DNA of 32,906 nt from Solobacterium sp. (GCA_024693325.1 JAILLA010000032.1:1-32906), one strand, 5' to 3'; numbered from the stretch's first letter, positions 10,128 to 19,037 are shown. Notes: generated by a model not told the origin, from the sequence alone. Numbers and translations are program-made.

Positions 10128-12175
10128 TTCGTACTCCTTCTGCGGCCCCTTGCTGCAGGCTTCTTTTCGGATGATGCACTCTTTGATACGATCTCCTCAC
10201 CCTCCAGTGTCTCCATATAGCGGCACTTCGGGAAGTTCGAACATCCGACAAAGTATTTGCCGTATCTGGATTTGCGCTTGAGCAGTTCATGACCGCATTT
10301 CGGGCATTCTTTTCCCATAGGCTCGGGCTTTTCCTTATTTTCAACATTGATCTGCCTTGTATATTTGCACGCAGGATATGTTGAACAGGAAATAAACTTG
10401 CCGAATCTGCCGTTTCTGTATACCAGTTCATTGCCGCATTCCGGACAGAGTTCACCGACCTTTTCGGGCTGTTTCTTTTCCATCTTCTCATATGCTTCAT
10501 CAAGAAGCGGAGTGAATTTATTCCAGAATGCCTGCAGCATTTCAAGTTCATCTGCTTCGCCTTCGGCAATTCTGTCAAGATCAGATTCCATCTTGGCGGT
10601 ATATTTCGTATTGATGATCGAAGAGAAATATTCATCAAGTTTCTCGACTGTCAGGATACCCTGCTCGGTCGGGAAGAACACCTTTGTCTTTGATTTTTCC
10701 GTTGACGGTTTCAGCTCGACATAACCTCTTGCCTGGATCGTATCGATGATCATGGCATAAGTAGAAGGTCTGCCGATCCCATCGTCTTCCATCTGCTTGA
10801 TCAGTCTCGCTTCTGTATAGCGTGCAGGCGGTTCCGTGAAATGCCGGTTTGCCTTCAGTTCTTTTGCCTTCAGGATTTCGCCTTCACTAAGTGCAGGCAG
10901 GATCGTATCTTTGGAAGAATAGTAATCTCCATATACTTTGAGCCAGCCGTCAAATGTCTGTCTGTTTCCGGTAGCAGTGAAGTCATACCCGTTCTGTGAG
11001 ATCGTAATACTTTCACCGCTGAACTTAGCAGAAGACATCTGTGATGCCAGTGCACGTGCATAGATCAGTTTGTAAAGTCTGTACTGTTCACTTGTCAGGT
11101 ACTGCTTGATCGTTTCCGGATCATTCGCCAGATTTGTCGGACGGATCGCCTCATGCGCATCCTGAGCATTGGCATCGTTCTTAGCTGTATAGTGACCGGC
11201 ATATTCTTTGCCGTATTCTGAATTGATCTTTGCATGAGCAGCACCGGTAAATACATCCGAGAGTCTTGTACTGTCGGTACGCATATATGTGATCAGACCC
11301 TCCTGACCATTGCCGATATCGATACCTTCATACAGTTTCTGGGCAACAGACATCGTGCGCTTTGCCGAGAATCCGAGTTTTGTCGAAGCTTCCTGCTGCA
11401 GCGTAGATGTTATGAACGGTTTGAACGGTGCGATGGATTTGTTCGTATGCTTAATGCTGGTGACTGTGAAGTCTCCCAGACATGCCTGATATGCCTTATC
11501 AGCCTCTTCTTCATTATGGATCTCAGCCTTCTCGCCGTTGATCTTAGTAAGTGAAGCTGTAAAATCCTTGCCATCCTTACGGAATACTGCATCCAGTGTC
11601 CAGTATTCTTTCGGCTGAAACGCCTTGATTTCTTTCTCACGTTCAACGATCAGTTTCAAAGCAACAGACTGTACACGTCCGGCTGATTTGGATTTGATCT
11701 TATTGTTCAGGAGCTTTGACAGCTTAAAACCGATGATTCTGTCAAGAATGCGTCTGGTTTCCTGAGAATGTACCAGATCCATATCGATCGCTCTGGGCTG
11801 TGAAAATGCTTCGATAACAGCGTCATGGGTAATTTCGTGGAATGTTACACGATCCTGTGCATTTTCATCCAAATTCAGTTCCTGGGCCAGATGCCACGAA
11901 ATAGCTTCTCCTTCACGGTCAGGGTCGGTTGCCAGATATACATTGTCGGCTTTCTTTGCCTGTTCCGTCAGTTCCTTAACAACATCCTGTTTGTCCTTGG
12001 AAACAACGTAAGTCGGCACAAAACCAGCCTCGATATCGACGCCAAGTCCATCCTTGCCTTTAATAGCAAGATCCCTGATATGCCCTTTGGAAGACACAAC
12101 AGTGTAATCTTTTCCAAGATACTTCTGGATAGTCTTCGATTTGGAGGGCGACTCTACTATGACTAAATTCTTCAT
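10124..12175 (-). CDS. topA: DNA topoisomerase I (type IA)
   Basis: The protein relaxes negative supercoils. It has the Toprim domain ([30 protein letters not shown], which binds Mg), the catalytic tyrosine in [14 protein letters not shown] at about residue 300, and two C-terminal four-cysteine zinc ribbons (CPECGNEL to CSTYPACKY and CPKCGHEL to CSNFPKCRY), ending in a basic tail. Length is 683 residues from the ATG at 12175; a TTG two codons upstream (12181) is possible but gives a spacing of only 4 bases from GAGG and adds nothing conserved. It begins the topA-trmFO-xerC transcript. Confidence 0.97.
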   Translation of the reverse strand: MKNLVIVESPSKSKTIQKYLGKDYTVVSSKGHIRDLAIKGKDGLGVDIEAGFVPTYVVSKDKQDVVKELTEQAKKADNVYLATDPDREGEAISWHLAQELNLDENAQDRVTFHEITHDAVIEAFSQPRAIDMDLVHSQETRRILDRIIGFKLSKLLNNKIKSKSAGRVQSVALKLIVEREKEIKAFQPKEYWTLDAVFRKDGKDFTASLTKINGEKAEIHNEEEADKAYQACLGDFTVTSIKHTNKSIAPFKPFITSTLQQEASTKLGFSAKRTMSVAQKLYEGIDIGNGQEGLITYMRTDSTRLSDVFTGAAHAKINSEYGKEYAGHYTAKNDANAQDAHEAIRPTNLANDPETIKQYLTSEQYRLYKLIYARALASQMSSAKFSGESITISQNGYDFTATGNRQTFDGWLKVYGDYYSSKDTILPALSEGEILKAKELKANRHFTEPPARYTEARLIKQMEDDGIGRPSTYAMIIDTIQARGYVELKPSTEKSKTKVFFPTEQGILTVEKLDEYFSSIINTKYTAKMESDLDRIAEGEADELEMLQAFWNKFTPLLDEAYEKMEKKQPEKVGELCPECGNELVYRNGRFGKFISCSTYPACKYTRQINVENKEKPEPMGKECPKCGHELLKRKSRYGKYFVGCSNFPKCRYMETLEGEEIVSKSASSEKKPAARGRRRSTK

Positions 12176-12217
12176 ACTCAAATTACCTCAATCGGAACGC
12201 TACATAGGATATCTCAA

Positions 12218-12246
12218 TTCATATGCGTTTTGCAAGTTACTTTCAA
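12218..12246 (-). promoter_or_regulatory. Possible promoter for topA-trmFO-xerC
   Basis: On the minus strand TTGAAA (12246-12241, overlapping the dprA stop), a 17-base spacer and TATGAA (12223-12218). It fits the 67-base gap between dprA and topA, the widest gap in this part of the block, but each box has mismatches. Confidence 0.4.
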
Positions 12247-12983
12247 AATTCTTCAAGCTGTTCAGTTTCATATAACAGATTAGCCCCCTGCTGGATCAGC
12301 AGGCCGCAGCCTTTTCCTGTCGCGTCGTCATAGGGATGCGGAACACACCAGACTTCCCTGTTCATCTCAAGTGCTTCATTGACCGTCAGCATCGTACCGG
12401 ATTTCAGTGCAGCCTGGGTCACAATGATTTTCCCTGACAGCGCGGCAAGTATCCGGTTGCGCCAGGGAAAATGCTGTTTTCGGACACCGGTTTTATACGG
12501 ATATTCGCTTAGGATCAGATGGTCCCTGCGCATCAATTTATACAGTGGTTCATTTACATAAGGATAATGAACGGAAAGGCCGGATCCGATCACACCGATC
12601 GTACGTCCGCCATTCTCGATCGCGCATGCATGAACGATACTATCAACACCTTTTGCCAGTCCTGAGACAAGGACATATTTATCGCTCAGTTTCCGGCAGA
12701 TTTGTTCAGTCACCTGATATCCATAAGGCGTGACCTGCCGTGAACCGATCACCGTGATACAGCTTTTTTTCAATAAAGTGATATCACCTTCGTAAAACAG
12801 GACAAACGGCGGATACCGGAGCTGCTTCAGCATATCCGGATATGCCGCATCACAGATCGTTACATATGGTGTCGGTATTTCCGTGATCAGCGGTTCTTCA
12901 TGACAGATCTCAGCCTTGGCGATCCGCTTCCAGTCACCATTGTATCTGCAGGCGTAATATGCCAGGATCTCTCTTTGTTCCAT
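12243..12983 (-). CDS. dprA: DNA-processing protein DprA (Smf), short form
   Basis: DprA binds single-stranded DNA entering the cell and loads RecA. The Rossmann-like core is clear: VIGSRQVTPYGYQ, LVSGLAKGVDSIVHACAIENGG, VIGSGLSVHYPYVN and, late, EALEMNREVWCVPHPY. At 246 residues it is shorter than most family members: the N-terminal helical domain is reduced and the C-terminal winged-helix domain is missing, leaving the core alone. Start is set by GGGAGG 5 bases upstream. It sits 42 bases after rnhB and ahead of topA, the Bacillus order. Confidence 0.93.
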   Translation of the reverse strand: MEQREILAYYACRYNGDWKRIAKAEICHEEPLITEIPTPYVTICDAAYPDMLKQLRYPPFVLFYEGDITLLKKSCITVIGSRQVTPYGYQVTEQICRKLSDKYVLVSGLAKGVDSIVHACAIENGGRTIGVIGSGLSVHYPYVNEPLYKLMRRDHLILSEYPYKTGVRKQHFPWRNRILAALSGKIIVTQAALKSGTMLTVNEALEMNREVWCVPHPYDDATGKGCGLLIQQGANLLYETEQLEEF

Positions 12984-13025
12984 AAGACCTCCCGGATAAA
13001 TATACGCTTAAATCTGTCAGTTTCC

Positions 13026-13643
13026 TTAGAAAAGTTTCTGCTGTGTATATGCTGCAGGCGCAAAGCTTCTGCGGTGGATAGGTGTTATGCCATACTGCTC
13101 GATCGCCTGCATATGCTGTTTTGTGCCGTATCCTTTATTCTTTGCAAAGCCATACTGCGGATACAGGACATCATATTCTTTCATGAGCCGATCCCTATAC
13201 ACTTTGGCAAGGATCGATGCTGCAGCAATACTGACACTTTTCTGATCACCTTTTACCAGTGAAATGCAAGGCCTGTCAAGAGAAAGCGGCATTGCATCAG
13301 TCAGAACGATGTCAGAAGGAAGCGTATTGGCGATTTCAGTCATGGAAAGCTGATCTGCCCTGTATATGTTATATCGATCAATGATCTCGGGCGGAACGAT
13401 ATCGATGAACCAGTAAAGTGCATCTTCCATGATCACCTCAAACAGTTCATCGCGTTTCTTTTCGCTGATCGCTTTTGAATCATATATCTCAGGGTTTTCA
13501 TATCCCTGTTCAAACACGACTCCGGCGACGCTCAAAGGACCGGCCAGCGGTCCTCTGCCTGCCTCATCGATTCCGAGCACATACATATCCTTTGCCCAGT
13601 ATTCGTGTTCATAATCATTCGGACAGGTCTTCGTACGTTTCAT
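13026..13643 (-). CDS. rnhB: Ribonuclease HII
   Basis: The 205-residue enzyme cuts the RNA strand at ribonucleotides embedded in DNA. The catalytic motif GIDEAGRGPLAGP begins at G24, with D26 and E27 binding metal; the later acidic residue is in IVLTDAMPL and the SIAAASILAKVYRD helix is typical. It overlaps the rbgA stop (ATGA), with GGAG 9 bases before its ATG. Confidence 0.96.
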   Translation of the reverse strand: MKRTKTCPNDYEHEYWAKDMYVLGIDEAGRGPLAGPLSVAGVVFEQGYENPEIYDSKAISEKKRDELFEVIMEDALYWFIDIVPPEIIDRYNIYRADQLSMTEIANTLPSDIVLTDAMPLSLDRPCISLVKGDQKSVSIAAASILAKVYRDRLMKEYDVLYPQYGFAKNKGYGTKQHMQAIEQYGITPIHRRSFAPAAYTQQKLF

Positions 13644-14488
13644 TCCGGCATCTCCAATGTCAGTTTCCCATACTTTGCTTTTCTCAATTCATGCAGGAAC
13701 ACATCAGCAGCACGCTCAATATCAGGTTCATCTCCTGCTTTTACGAGATGCCTCTGTCTTGCAATCTGTTCCAGCATTGCATATTCATCTGTACCTTCCG
13801 GTGCTTCAAAGACTCCCTCAAGCAGTCCCGGGTACAGTTCCTGTATATCCTTTATTACATATACGGCGATCTCAGTTGTATTGAGAATGTCTTCATTGAT
13901 CGAACCGAGTGCGGCCAGCAGGACACCGGTACGCTCATCATCAAACTTCGGCCACAGTACACCCGGTGTATCCAGGATATCCAGTTGGTCCGATGCGTGG
14001 ATCCATGAAAGGCTTCTGGTGACACCCGGTTTATCCGCAGTTTTTGCCCTTGTTCTGGAAGCGATCAGGTTGATCAATGTGCTCTTTCCGACATTGGGAA
14101 TCCCGCATGCCATAGCACGCATCGCACGCGGTCTGATTCCCCGTGCAATCATTCTGTCACGTTTCTTTTTTGTCAATTCAAGGCATTCATTGATGATCGT
14201 CTGTCTGTTCCGTTTCTGTCCGACAAGATCACCATATACGGCTTTCTGCCCTTCTCTGCTGAGAGCTTTGACCCATGCTTCACTGGCTGCGTCATCAGCC
14301 AGATCTGATTTCGACAATACGATCAGCCGTGGTTTCTCACCGATCATTTTATCCAGCATCGGATTTCTGCTGGCATTGGGAATTCTTGCATCCCTGATCT
14401 CGATCACCATGTCTACCTGTTTCAGCGCATCCTGCATATCGCGGCGCGCTTTTTCCATATGACCGGGATACCACTGTACCGCTACCAT
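13640..14488 (-). CDS. rbgA: Ribosome biogenesis GTPase RbgA (YlqF)
   Basis: The 282-residue circularly permuted GTPase helps late assembly of the 50S subunit. Motifs appear in permuted order: G4 as SKSD (59-62), then G1 GIPNVGKST (129-137), then G3 DTPG near 170. The N terminus WYPGHMEKARRDMQ is the family signature, and a C-terminal helical RNA-binding domain follows. It overlaps the lepB stop by 7 bases (ATGGTAG); no strong ribosome site is seen, so translation probably depends on lepB. Confidence 0.96.
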   Translation of the reverse strand: MVAVQWYPGHMEKARRDMQDALKQVDMVIEIRDARIPNASRNPMLDKMIGEKPRLIVLSKSDLADDAASEAWVKALSREGQKAVYGDLVGQKRNRQTIINECLELTKKKRDRMIARGIRPRAMRAMACGIPNVGKSTLINLIASRTRAKTADKPGVTRSLSWIHASDQLDILDTPGVLWPKFDDERTGVLLAALGSINEDILNTTEIAVYVIKDIQELYPGLLEGVFEAPEGTDEYAMLEQIARQRHLVKAGDEPDIERAADVFLHELRKAKYGKLTLEMPE

Positions 14489-15045
14489 GATCTCAGCCCA
14501 AACCTGTCAAATGGATACAGGATCAAAGCACCGACGCATTTGATCTGCTTCTTCTGAAACGGTCCGTAATAACGGGAGTCCTTGCTGTTGGGACGGTTGT
14601 CTCCCAGACAGTAATATTCATTTTCACCAAGCGTGATCTCATCTATATCACCCATGAAGACTCCATTGTAATTCCTGCAGTAATCTGTATCCAGGAAGCT
14701 TTCTCTGACTTCTCCTCCGTTGATATAAAGAATTCCGCTTCTATATGATACTGTTTCTCCCGGAAGTCCTATAACACGCTTAACCAGATACTTGTTGTCT
14801 TTTTCCATATATATGACTGCAATATCAAAACGCTCGATCTGGTCAAGTCTGACACTCAGAACATTTGACAGACCGAATTCATCGCTTTCCAGTGTCGGAT
14901 ACATGGAACTGCCATCGACTTGAATCGTCCGGATAAAGAAGTTCACAGTAATCGTAACAATCAGAAAACTGACAGCCAATGTCTTTGCCCAGTCCAGCGC
15001 TTCGTTTCCTATAGCCTTCCATAGTTCTTTGTTTTTGTTTTCCAT
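14482..15045 (-). CDS. lepB: Signal peptidase I
   Basis: The 187-residue membrane protease removes signal peptides on the outer face. One membrane helix lies at about 22-38; the catalytic serine is S47 in DGSSMYPTL, the general base K89 in YLVKRVIGLPGE, and the C-terminal box GDNRPNSKDSRYYG is intact. The ATG at 15045 is the only possible start, because a stop codon lies three codons upstream, yet no Shine-Dalgarno sequence precedes it. It sits between the rplS terminator and rbgA, the position of lepB-type genes in several Bacillota. Confidence 0.95.
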   Translation of the reverse strand: MENKNKELWKAIGNEALDWAKTLAVSFLIVTITVNFFIRTIQVDGSSMYPTLESDEFGLSNVLSVRLDQIERFDIAVIYMEKDNKYLVKRVIGLPGETVSYRSGILYINGGEVRESFLDTDYCRNYNGVFMGDIDEITLGENEYYCLGDNRPNSKDSRYYGPFQKKQIKCVGALILYPFDRFGLRSW

Positions 15046-15073
15046 ATGTTGTTATATTAAAGCAAACGAAAAT

Positions 15074-15099
15074 AAAAGAGAAGGATTTCCTTCTCTTTT
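15074..15099. terminator. Terminator after rplS
   Basis: AAAAGAGAAGGA and TCCTTCTCTTTT form a long A/T-flanked hairpin whose innermost pairs must open to form a loop. The T tract on the minus strand (TTTTATTTT) terminates rplS; the plus-strand tract makes it bidirectional. Confidence 0.8.
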
Positions 15100-15107
15100 T
15101 TCCCGAA

Positions 15108-15455
15108 TTAACGATCTTCCTTGATACGCGCATTCTTAGCGGACAGACCCTTGAGGTATGTCAGCTTCGCACGACGGACCTTACCTCTGCGTGCGACTTC
15201 AATGTGGTCAATGATAGGGCTGTGAACAGGGAATGTTCTCTGTACGCCTACACCGTTGGAAATCTTACGAACTGTGAATGTCTCGGAAATTCCACCGTTC
15301 TGGCGTGCTACTACAACACCTTCATAAAGCTGAATACGGGATTTCTCACCTTCCTTGATACGGACAAATACTTTTACCGTATCGCCGGGTTTGAACTGCG
15401 GAACGTCAGCACGGAGCTGCTCTTTTGTGATCTTCTGTACGAGATCGAGTTTCAT
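15108..15455 (-). CDS. rplS: 50S ribosomal protein L19
   Basis: The 115-residue protein sits at the subunit interface. [31 protein letters not shown] and [34 protein letters not shown] sequence are all characteristic. The ATG at 15455 has GGAGGA seven bases upstream and gives the standard N terminus [10 protein letters not shown]; an upstream in-frame ATG at 15476 would add seven residues from the leader. The gene has its own promoter and terminator. Confidence 0.97.
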   Translation of the reverse strand: MKLDLVQKITKEQLRADVPQFKPGDTVKVFVRIKEGEKSRIQLYEGVVVARQNGGISETFTVRKISNGVGVQRTFPVHSPIIDHIEVARRGKVRRAKLTYLKGLSAKNARIKEDR

Positions 15456-15540
15456 ACTATTCCTCCTGTTATACATTGATCTGTCTGCTCATAGTCCCAA
15501 ACCGGCCAGCGGAACAGAAGACGCGCATCTTTCAGCGCAA
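15456..15540 (-). promoter_or_regulatory. rplS leader, candidate L19 autoregulatory leader
   Basis: About 85 untranslated bases precede rplS and include GCGC/GCGC around TGAAAGAT (15538-15523) and a CGCTGGCCGG segment. L19 leaders are known in Bacillota, but I could not confirm their consensus by eye. Confidence 0.3.
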
Positions 15541-15545
15541 TAATG

Positions 15546-15575
15546 ATACTAACATAATCATGCATGTCCGTGCAA
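15546..15575 (-). promoter_or_regulatory. rplS promoter
   Basis: On the minus strand -35 TTGCAC (15575-15570), 18-base spacer, -10 TAGTAT (15551-15546) with the extended element TGT directly upstream. Confidence 0.6.
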
Positions 15576-15633
15576 GATGATTTTCCGTATATACCCGATA
15601 AAGTTCAGTTTTTCCGCGTCAAGAGGCTGATTC

Positions 15634-16416
15634 TTAACGCAGTGAATCCGAGGTGATCCATCCGTTCCGCACACAGGCATTCCATATACCGTGATCGACA
15701 TTTCTGTCTGTCACATAATCAGCCTTTTCTTTCAGAGTGTCTACAGCATTTCCCATGGCAACGCTCGTCCATACCGGATCAAACATGACGAGATCATTCG
15801 TATCATCCCCGAACACTACAACATCCTGCAGATCTCCATTGACCGCCTTCATCATGCGCAGAATACCTTCTTTTTTCGCATCATACTGGACAACGACATA
15901 TTCTCTGTGCAGCCTGAGATGACCCAGTTCATTGATCCATTCAGGTTCAGTTTCTTTCCTGCAGGCCAGGTAGATCTTCAGGATATCTGTGTTCAGCAGA
16001 TCCATATCCGGTCTGAAATGATAAGTCGTCAGTTCCCTGCGGAAACCGGCCTGCTCCAGAAAACGGTAATCCTTCATATAAACGTCATCGCTGTCCTCCA
16101 GCATGACGATATATCCGATTCCTTCTTCTTCCGCATGGCGGATCACGGACAGTGCTGCAGCATGTTCCAAAGGTTCATTGCTCAGCAGTTTTCCATTCAG
16201 CACCAAACCTCCGCCCCCGCAGCAAACAACATTGTCAATACCGATGTTCTTTGCGAAATTCTTTGTTTTATACCAGGCCCTGCCTGTAGCGATCGCTGTG
16301 AAATGCCCTTCTGCACGCAGATGTTCGACAGCTTCTTTTGCCGAAGGTACGATCTTATGCGTGATGTTATCGGTCAATGTACCATCAATATCAAAAAAGA
16401 AATACTTACGCTTCAT
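15634..16416 (-). CDS. HAD-superfamily phosphatase, Cof type
   Basis: The 260-residue protein has the HAD nucleophile motif FFDIDGTLTDN at the N terminus, motif II in AIATGRA and motif IV GDDTNDLVMF near residue 215, with a C2-type cap domain between, as in Cof/YidA phosphatases acting on sugar phosphates or flavin nucleotides. It starts inside the end of the ComB-like gene (11-base overlap), so the two phosphatases are co-expressed. A 9-bp hairpin (15616-15640) overlaps its stop codon but lacks a T run. Substrate unknown. Confidence 0.9.
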   Translation of the reverse strand: MKRKYFFFDIDGTLTDNITHKIVPSAKEAVEHLRAEGHFTAIATGRAWYKTKNFAKNIGIDNVVCCGGGGLVLNGKLLSNEPLEHAAALSVIRHAEEEGIGYIVMLEDSDDVYMKDYRFLEQAGFRRELTTYHFRPDMDLLNTDILKIYLACRKETEPEWINELGHLRLHREYVVVQYDAKKEGILRMMKAVNGDLQDVVVFGDDTNDLVMFDPVWTSVAMGNAVDTLKEKADYVTDRNVDHGIWNACVRNGWITSDSLR

Positions 16417-17107
16417 GTACAGGTACCTTTTCTGCGTGGAACAATCCTTCCCGTTGTACTACGCGGATGATGAAATCAAATTTGTCGTAATCGATACACA
16501 TGCCGAAATCATCCTGAGGGAATACATCATTCTGAAGCGGATCAAAGAATTTCTTTCCTTCCGTATACATCAGATCATGTGCCTGCTTTGAAATGTCTTC
16601 CAAAGGATGCCCTTCGATCAAGGATTTGATGTACTCAGCACAGAGTTCATCCTCTTCCGTATTGCGTAAACCTTCCCATCCCATACAAACAAGCGAAACA
16701 TGATCAGGCTGCTTTTGAATGATCCAGTCTGCAATAGCTTTTGCGTTGACCAGGCTCCCGGTCAGTATTTCATCTGCGCCGGACGCATGGGCAATGCCCT
16801 GCGTACCTGCGCTGGTCGTATGTACGACAATATGTCCCCTGATCTTTTCGGGATCAACTGTTGAAGGAGAATTTCCGAAATCAAATCCCGGAAGGATCTT
16901 CCCGTGCCGTTCACCGATCAGCACATAATCAGGATGTTCTTCTTTCAATCTGTAGGCTGTTTCAAGATCGCCGACGGGAATAACTTCCTCGGCACCCCAG
17001 GCAAACAGATAGGCTTCCAGTGTGAATGCGCGGAATACGTCAATGATCACGGTCAGTCCTTCTGCCTGATCAGCACCTTCCAGCATATGAAGTACTTTGA
17101 TCTTCAT
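16406..17107 (-). CDS. 2-phosphosulfolactate phosphatase family protein (ComB-like)
   Basis: The 233-residue protein matches the ComB family: VIIDVFRAFTLEAYLFAWGA near the N terminus, IGERHGKILPGFDFGNSP around 78-95, and HTTSAGTQGI near 108. ComB removes phosphate from 2-phosphosulfolactate on the way to coenzyme M in methanogens; many bacteria keep homologues without that pathway. No ComA, ComC or sulfolactate genes are near. The ATGA overlap with the small membrane protein upstream and an 11-base overlap with the HAD gene show one operon. The family is confident; the bacterial substrate is not known to me. Confidence 0.85.
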   Translation of the reverse strand: MKIKVLHMLEGADQAEGLTVIIDVFRAFTLEAYLFAWGAEEVIPVGDLETAYRLKEEHPDYVLIGERHGKILPGFDFGNSPSTVDPEKIRGHIVVHTTSAGTQGIAHASGADEILTGSLVNAKAIADWIIQKQPDHVSLVCMGWEGLRNTEEDELCAEYIKSLIEGHPLEDISKQAHDLMYTEGKKFFDPLQNDVFPQDDFGMCIDYDKFDFIIRVVQREGLFHAEKVPVHEA

Positions 17108-17343
17108 TCGTAATCCTCCTCATCATATTGGCCTCTCAGCTTTTTATAACGCTTCTGTAATATCTCTGCTTTGCGTTTGTAAGCAGCACGGTCGATCAGA
17201 AACAGAGAGATTCCGACGATACCGAATATATAATGTCCAAAAACATCAGTGAATGAACGGAATGAAATACTTCCGGTACTGATGGAATAAGCATCTATGG
17301 CAAACTGTATGACGATTACGATAATTCCTGTAACTGCCAGCAT
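17104..17343 (-). CDS. Small two-helix membrane protein, function unknown
   Basis: The 79-residue protein has hydrophobic segments at about 3-20 and 36-52, then a basic amphipathic stretch (YKRKAEILQKRYKKLRG) and an acidic end. Likely both termini lie on the same side of the membrane. AGGAGG precedes the ATG, and the stop overlaps the ComB-like start (ATGA). A TAAAAT -10-like element upstream (about 17360-17366) could serve this three-gene operon. No family recognised. Confidence 0.75.
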   Translation of the reverse strand: MLAVTGIIVIVIQFAIDAYSISTGSISFRSFTDVFGHYIFGIVGISLFLIDRAAYKRKAEILQKRYKKLRGQYDEEDYE

Positions 17344-17414
17344 ACGTCCTCCTAAACACGCTATATTTTAGCGCAGGTTTGCAATAACGAAAAGTATGCC
17401 GCGTTTTTGACTCC

Positions 17415-17420
17415 TATAAT
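17415..17420 (+). promoter_or_regulatory. -10 box for the alpha/beta hydrolase gene
   Basis: A perfect TATAAT lies 27 bases before the ATG on the plus strand, with AGGAGA between. The -35 region is poor. It lies in the 103-base divergent gap with the membrane-protein operon. Confidence 0.45.
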
Positions 17421-17446
17421 ATAATTGAGACAGGAGAAATACTGAT

Positions 17447-18088
17447 ATGGAACAAGTAACAATTTCGTATACCGTGAAAGGCAGCGGACGTCCCCTGATC
17501 CTGCTGCATGGCAACTCAGAAGACCATACGATCTTCAAAGAAGCAGCTGACGTACTGGCCAATTATTTCACCGTCTATACACCTGACAGCAGATGCCATG
17601 GTCAAAGCACTGATACCGATGAACTGCATTACAGGGACATGGCAGATGATATGATACGGTTCATGGAACGACTGGATCTCCGTGATGTCATCTTTACAGG
17701 CTTCAGTGACGGCGGCATCGTCGGACTGATCGCTGCAGCAAAGTCAGACAGGATCACTTCCCTCATTACCTGTGGTGCTAATGTTACGCCTTATGGTGTT
17801 GCACCATGGCTGCGCCTGATGATCAAATGTGTTTATGCTGCAACAAAAGACAAAAAGATGGGTCTGATGCTGAAAGAACCCGATATCACTGATGAAGAGC
17901 TGCAGTCGATCAAAGCAGAAACACTGGTGTGCGCCGGAAGCAAGGACCTTGTGAAGCTGTCGGAAACAGAACATATTGCGTCTGCCATTCCCGGCGCAAA
18001 GATCCTGATACTGCCGGACGAAACGCATACAAGCTACACGGTCCACAGCACCAAGCTTGCTGATATCATTCTGAACTTTGTTCTTTGA
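17447..18088 (+). CDS. Alpha/beta-hydrolase
   Basis: The 213-residue cytoplasmic hydrolase has the oxyanion-hole motif LLHGN (19-23) and a full catalytic triad: S87 in the nucleophile elbow GFSDGG, D167 in GSKDLV and H194 in DETHTSY. No lid insertion is obvious and the size is small, resembling pimeloyl-ester or lactone-type hydrolases. It is monocistronic, with its own promoter and terminator. Substrate cannot be read from sequence. Confidence 0.9.
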   Translation: MEQVTISYTVKGSGRPLILLHGNSEDHTIFKEAADVLANYFTVYTPDSRCHGQSTDTDELHYRDMADDMIRFMERLDLRDVIFTGFSDGGIVGLIAAAKSDRITSLITCGANVTPYGVAPWLRLMIKCVYAATKDKKMGLMLKEPDITDEELQSIKAETLVCAGSKDLVKLSETEHIASAIPGAKILILPDETHTSYTVHSTKLADIILNFVL

Positions 18089-18098
18089 GCATATTAAA

Positions 18099-18131
18099 AT
18101 CCTGAGGCATTAATGCATAATGTCTCAGGAT
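18099..18131. terminator. Terminator between convergent genes
   Basis: ATCCTGAG (18099-18106) pairs with CTCAGGAT (18124-18131), with inner CATT/AATG pairs; TTTTTTATTTTTT follows on the plus strand and a weaker TTTTAAT on the minus strand. It serves the hydrolase gene and probably the convergent E2-like gene. Confidence 0.85.
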
Positions 18132-18137
18132 CATTTT

Positions 18138-19016
18138 TTATTTTTTGCTGATCTTTGCCCAGAGTTCATCACTGAGCTTTTCGTTGAGCGGACGTTCCAG
18201 CAGTTCCGGTTCTTCCAGGAACAGCTGCATCATTTTAATGGATTTGGAGAAATAATAACCATCAGCGATACGTTCATCGATCGTAAATCCAAGTTCAACT
18301 CCATCTTTGAATACGACCTGTTCGTTTTCAAAGAACGGAAGTTTTCCATATTCTCCTACGACCACGAAGATCGAAGTGGTTCCCCAGTTTGTCAGATGAT
18401 GATAACCGGTCGGAAGTCCAATGGAACCAAGGTTTGCCAGTACTACGGAAGCATGATACGGATCTGTTTCAACAAGTGATTTTGGAACCATACCCTTTTT
18501 TTCCAGCCAGCAGACAGCTTTGAGTGCTGTTGATGAAACAACCTTGGGAAGTGCATTGAACTTATCCATGAAGCTGCTGGATTCATCTCTGTATTCCCTG
18601 TTTTTCAGTTTAAGCAGCTGACGTTTCAGCTCGTTGTGAACGTCATCGATCGTCCATTCCGGTTTGGAGTGTACGAAGCAGAGGACTTCCCCGCCGTCAT
18701 CGCTGAATTCCTGTTTAACGGTAAAAGCTGCCGTTACCTCATTTCTTCTGTACATTTTGCAGTTATGAATAAACAGTGACAATTTGGAACGCAGGGTGAT
18801 CGTCTTCAGCATTGCTGTGACGATGCACTGATACTGATTGTATTTATAATCCGGATTAGTGCTGTTCTTTTTTTCAATGTACTTGTTCAGGTTCGTCAGA
18901 TCGATCTTGAATGTAAAGAATGCCATGTTGTCACATCTGTCCGGATAAATAAACGGCATGATGTAATGCATGGAATCGAGTTTTTTGATATAAGTTGCGT
19001 CAAATCTATCCCTCAT
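18138..19016 (-). CDS. Free-standing 2-oxoacid dehydrogenase E2-like acyltransferase domain with altered active-site motif
   Basis: The 292-residue protein resembles the catalytic (CAT-like) domain of E2 acyltransferases: a central ANLGSIGLPTGYHHLTNWGT segment, like the ANLGS/SNLG strand of E2, and a late motif corresponding to DHRxxDG. Here that motif is TIDERIADG, with E248 where the catalytic histidine should be, while D252 and G253 remain. There is no lipoyl domain, no subunit-binding domain and no E1/E3 gene nearby. Normal E2 chemistry is therefore unlikely; a structural, binding or altered transferase role is possible. It has its own promoter and GTGAGG site. Confidence 0.75.
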   Translation of the reverse strand: MRDRFDATYIKKLDSMHYIMPFIYPDRCDNMAFFTFKIDLTNLNKYIEKKNSTNPDYKYNQYQCIVTAMLKTITLRSKLSLFIHNCKMYRRNEVTAAFTVKQEFSDDGGEVLCFVHSKPEWTIDDVHNELKRQLLKLKNREYRDESSSFMDKFNALPKVVSSTALKAVCWLEKKGMVPKSLVETDPYHASVVLANLGSIGLPTGYHHLTNWGTTSIFVVVGEYGKLPFFENEQVVFKDGVELGFTIDERIADGYYFSKSIKMMQLFLEEPELLERPLNEKLSDELWAKISKK

Positions 19017-19037
19017 AAACTAAAACCTCACCGTGCT

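Noticed and set aside
13605..14462. 285-codon plus-strand frame opposite rbgA, as long as the gene itself
   Set aside because: rbgA has every GTPase motif; the antisense product is Ser/Arg/Ile-rich with no motif and begins inside rnhB.
18138..19016. Chloramphenicol acetyltransferase (cat)
   Set aside because: The fold is related, but the protein is 292 rather than about 215 residues and lacks the catalytic HxxxDG histidine, so resistance activity cannot be claimed.
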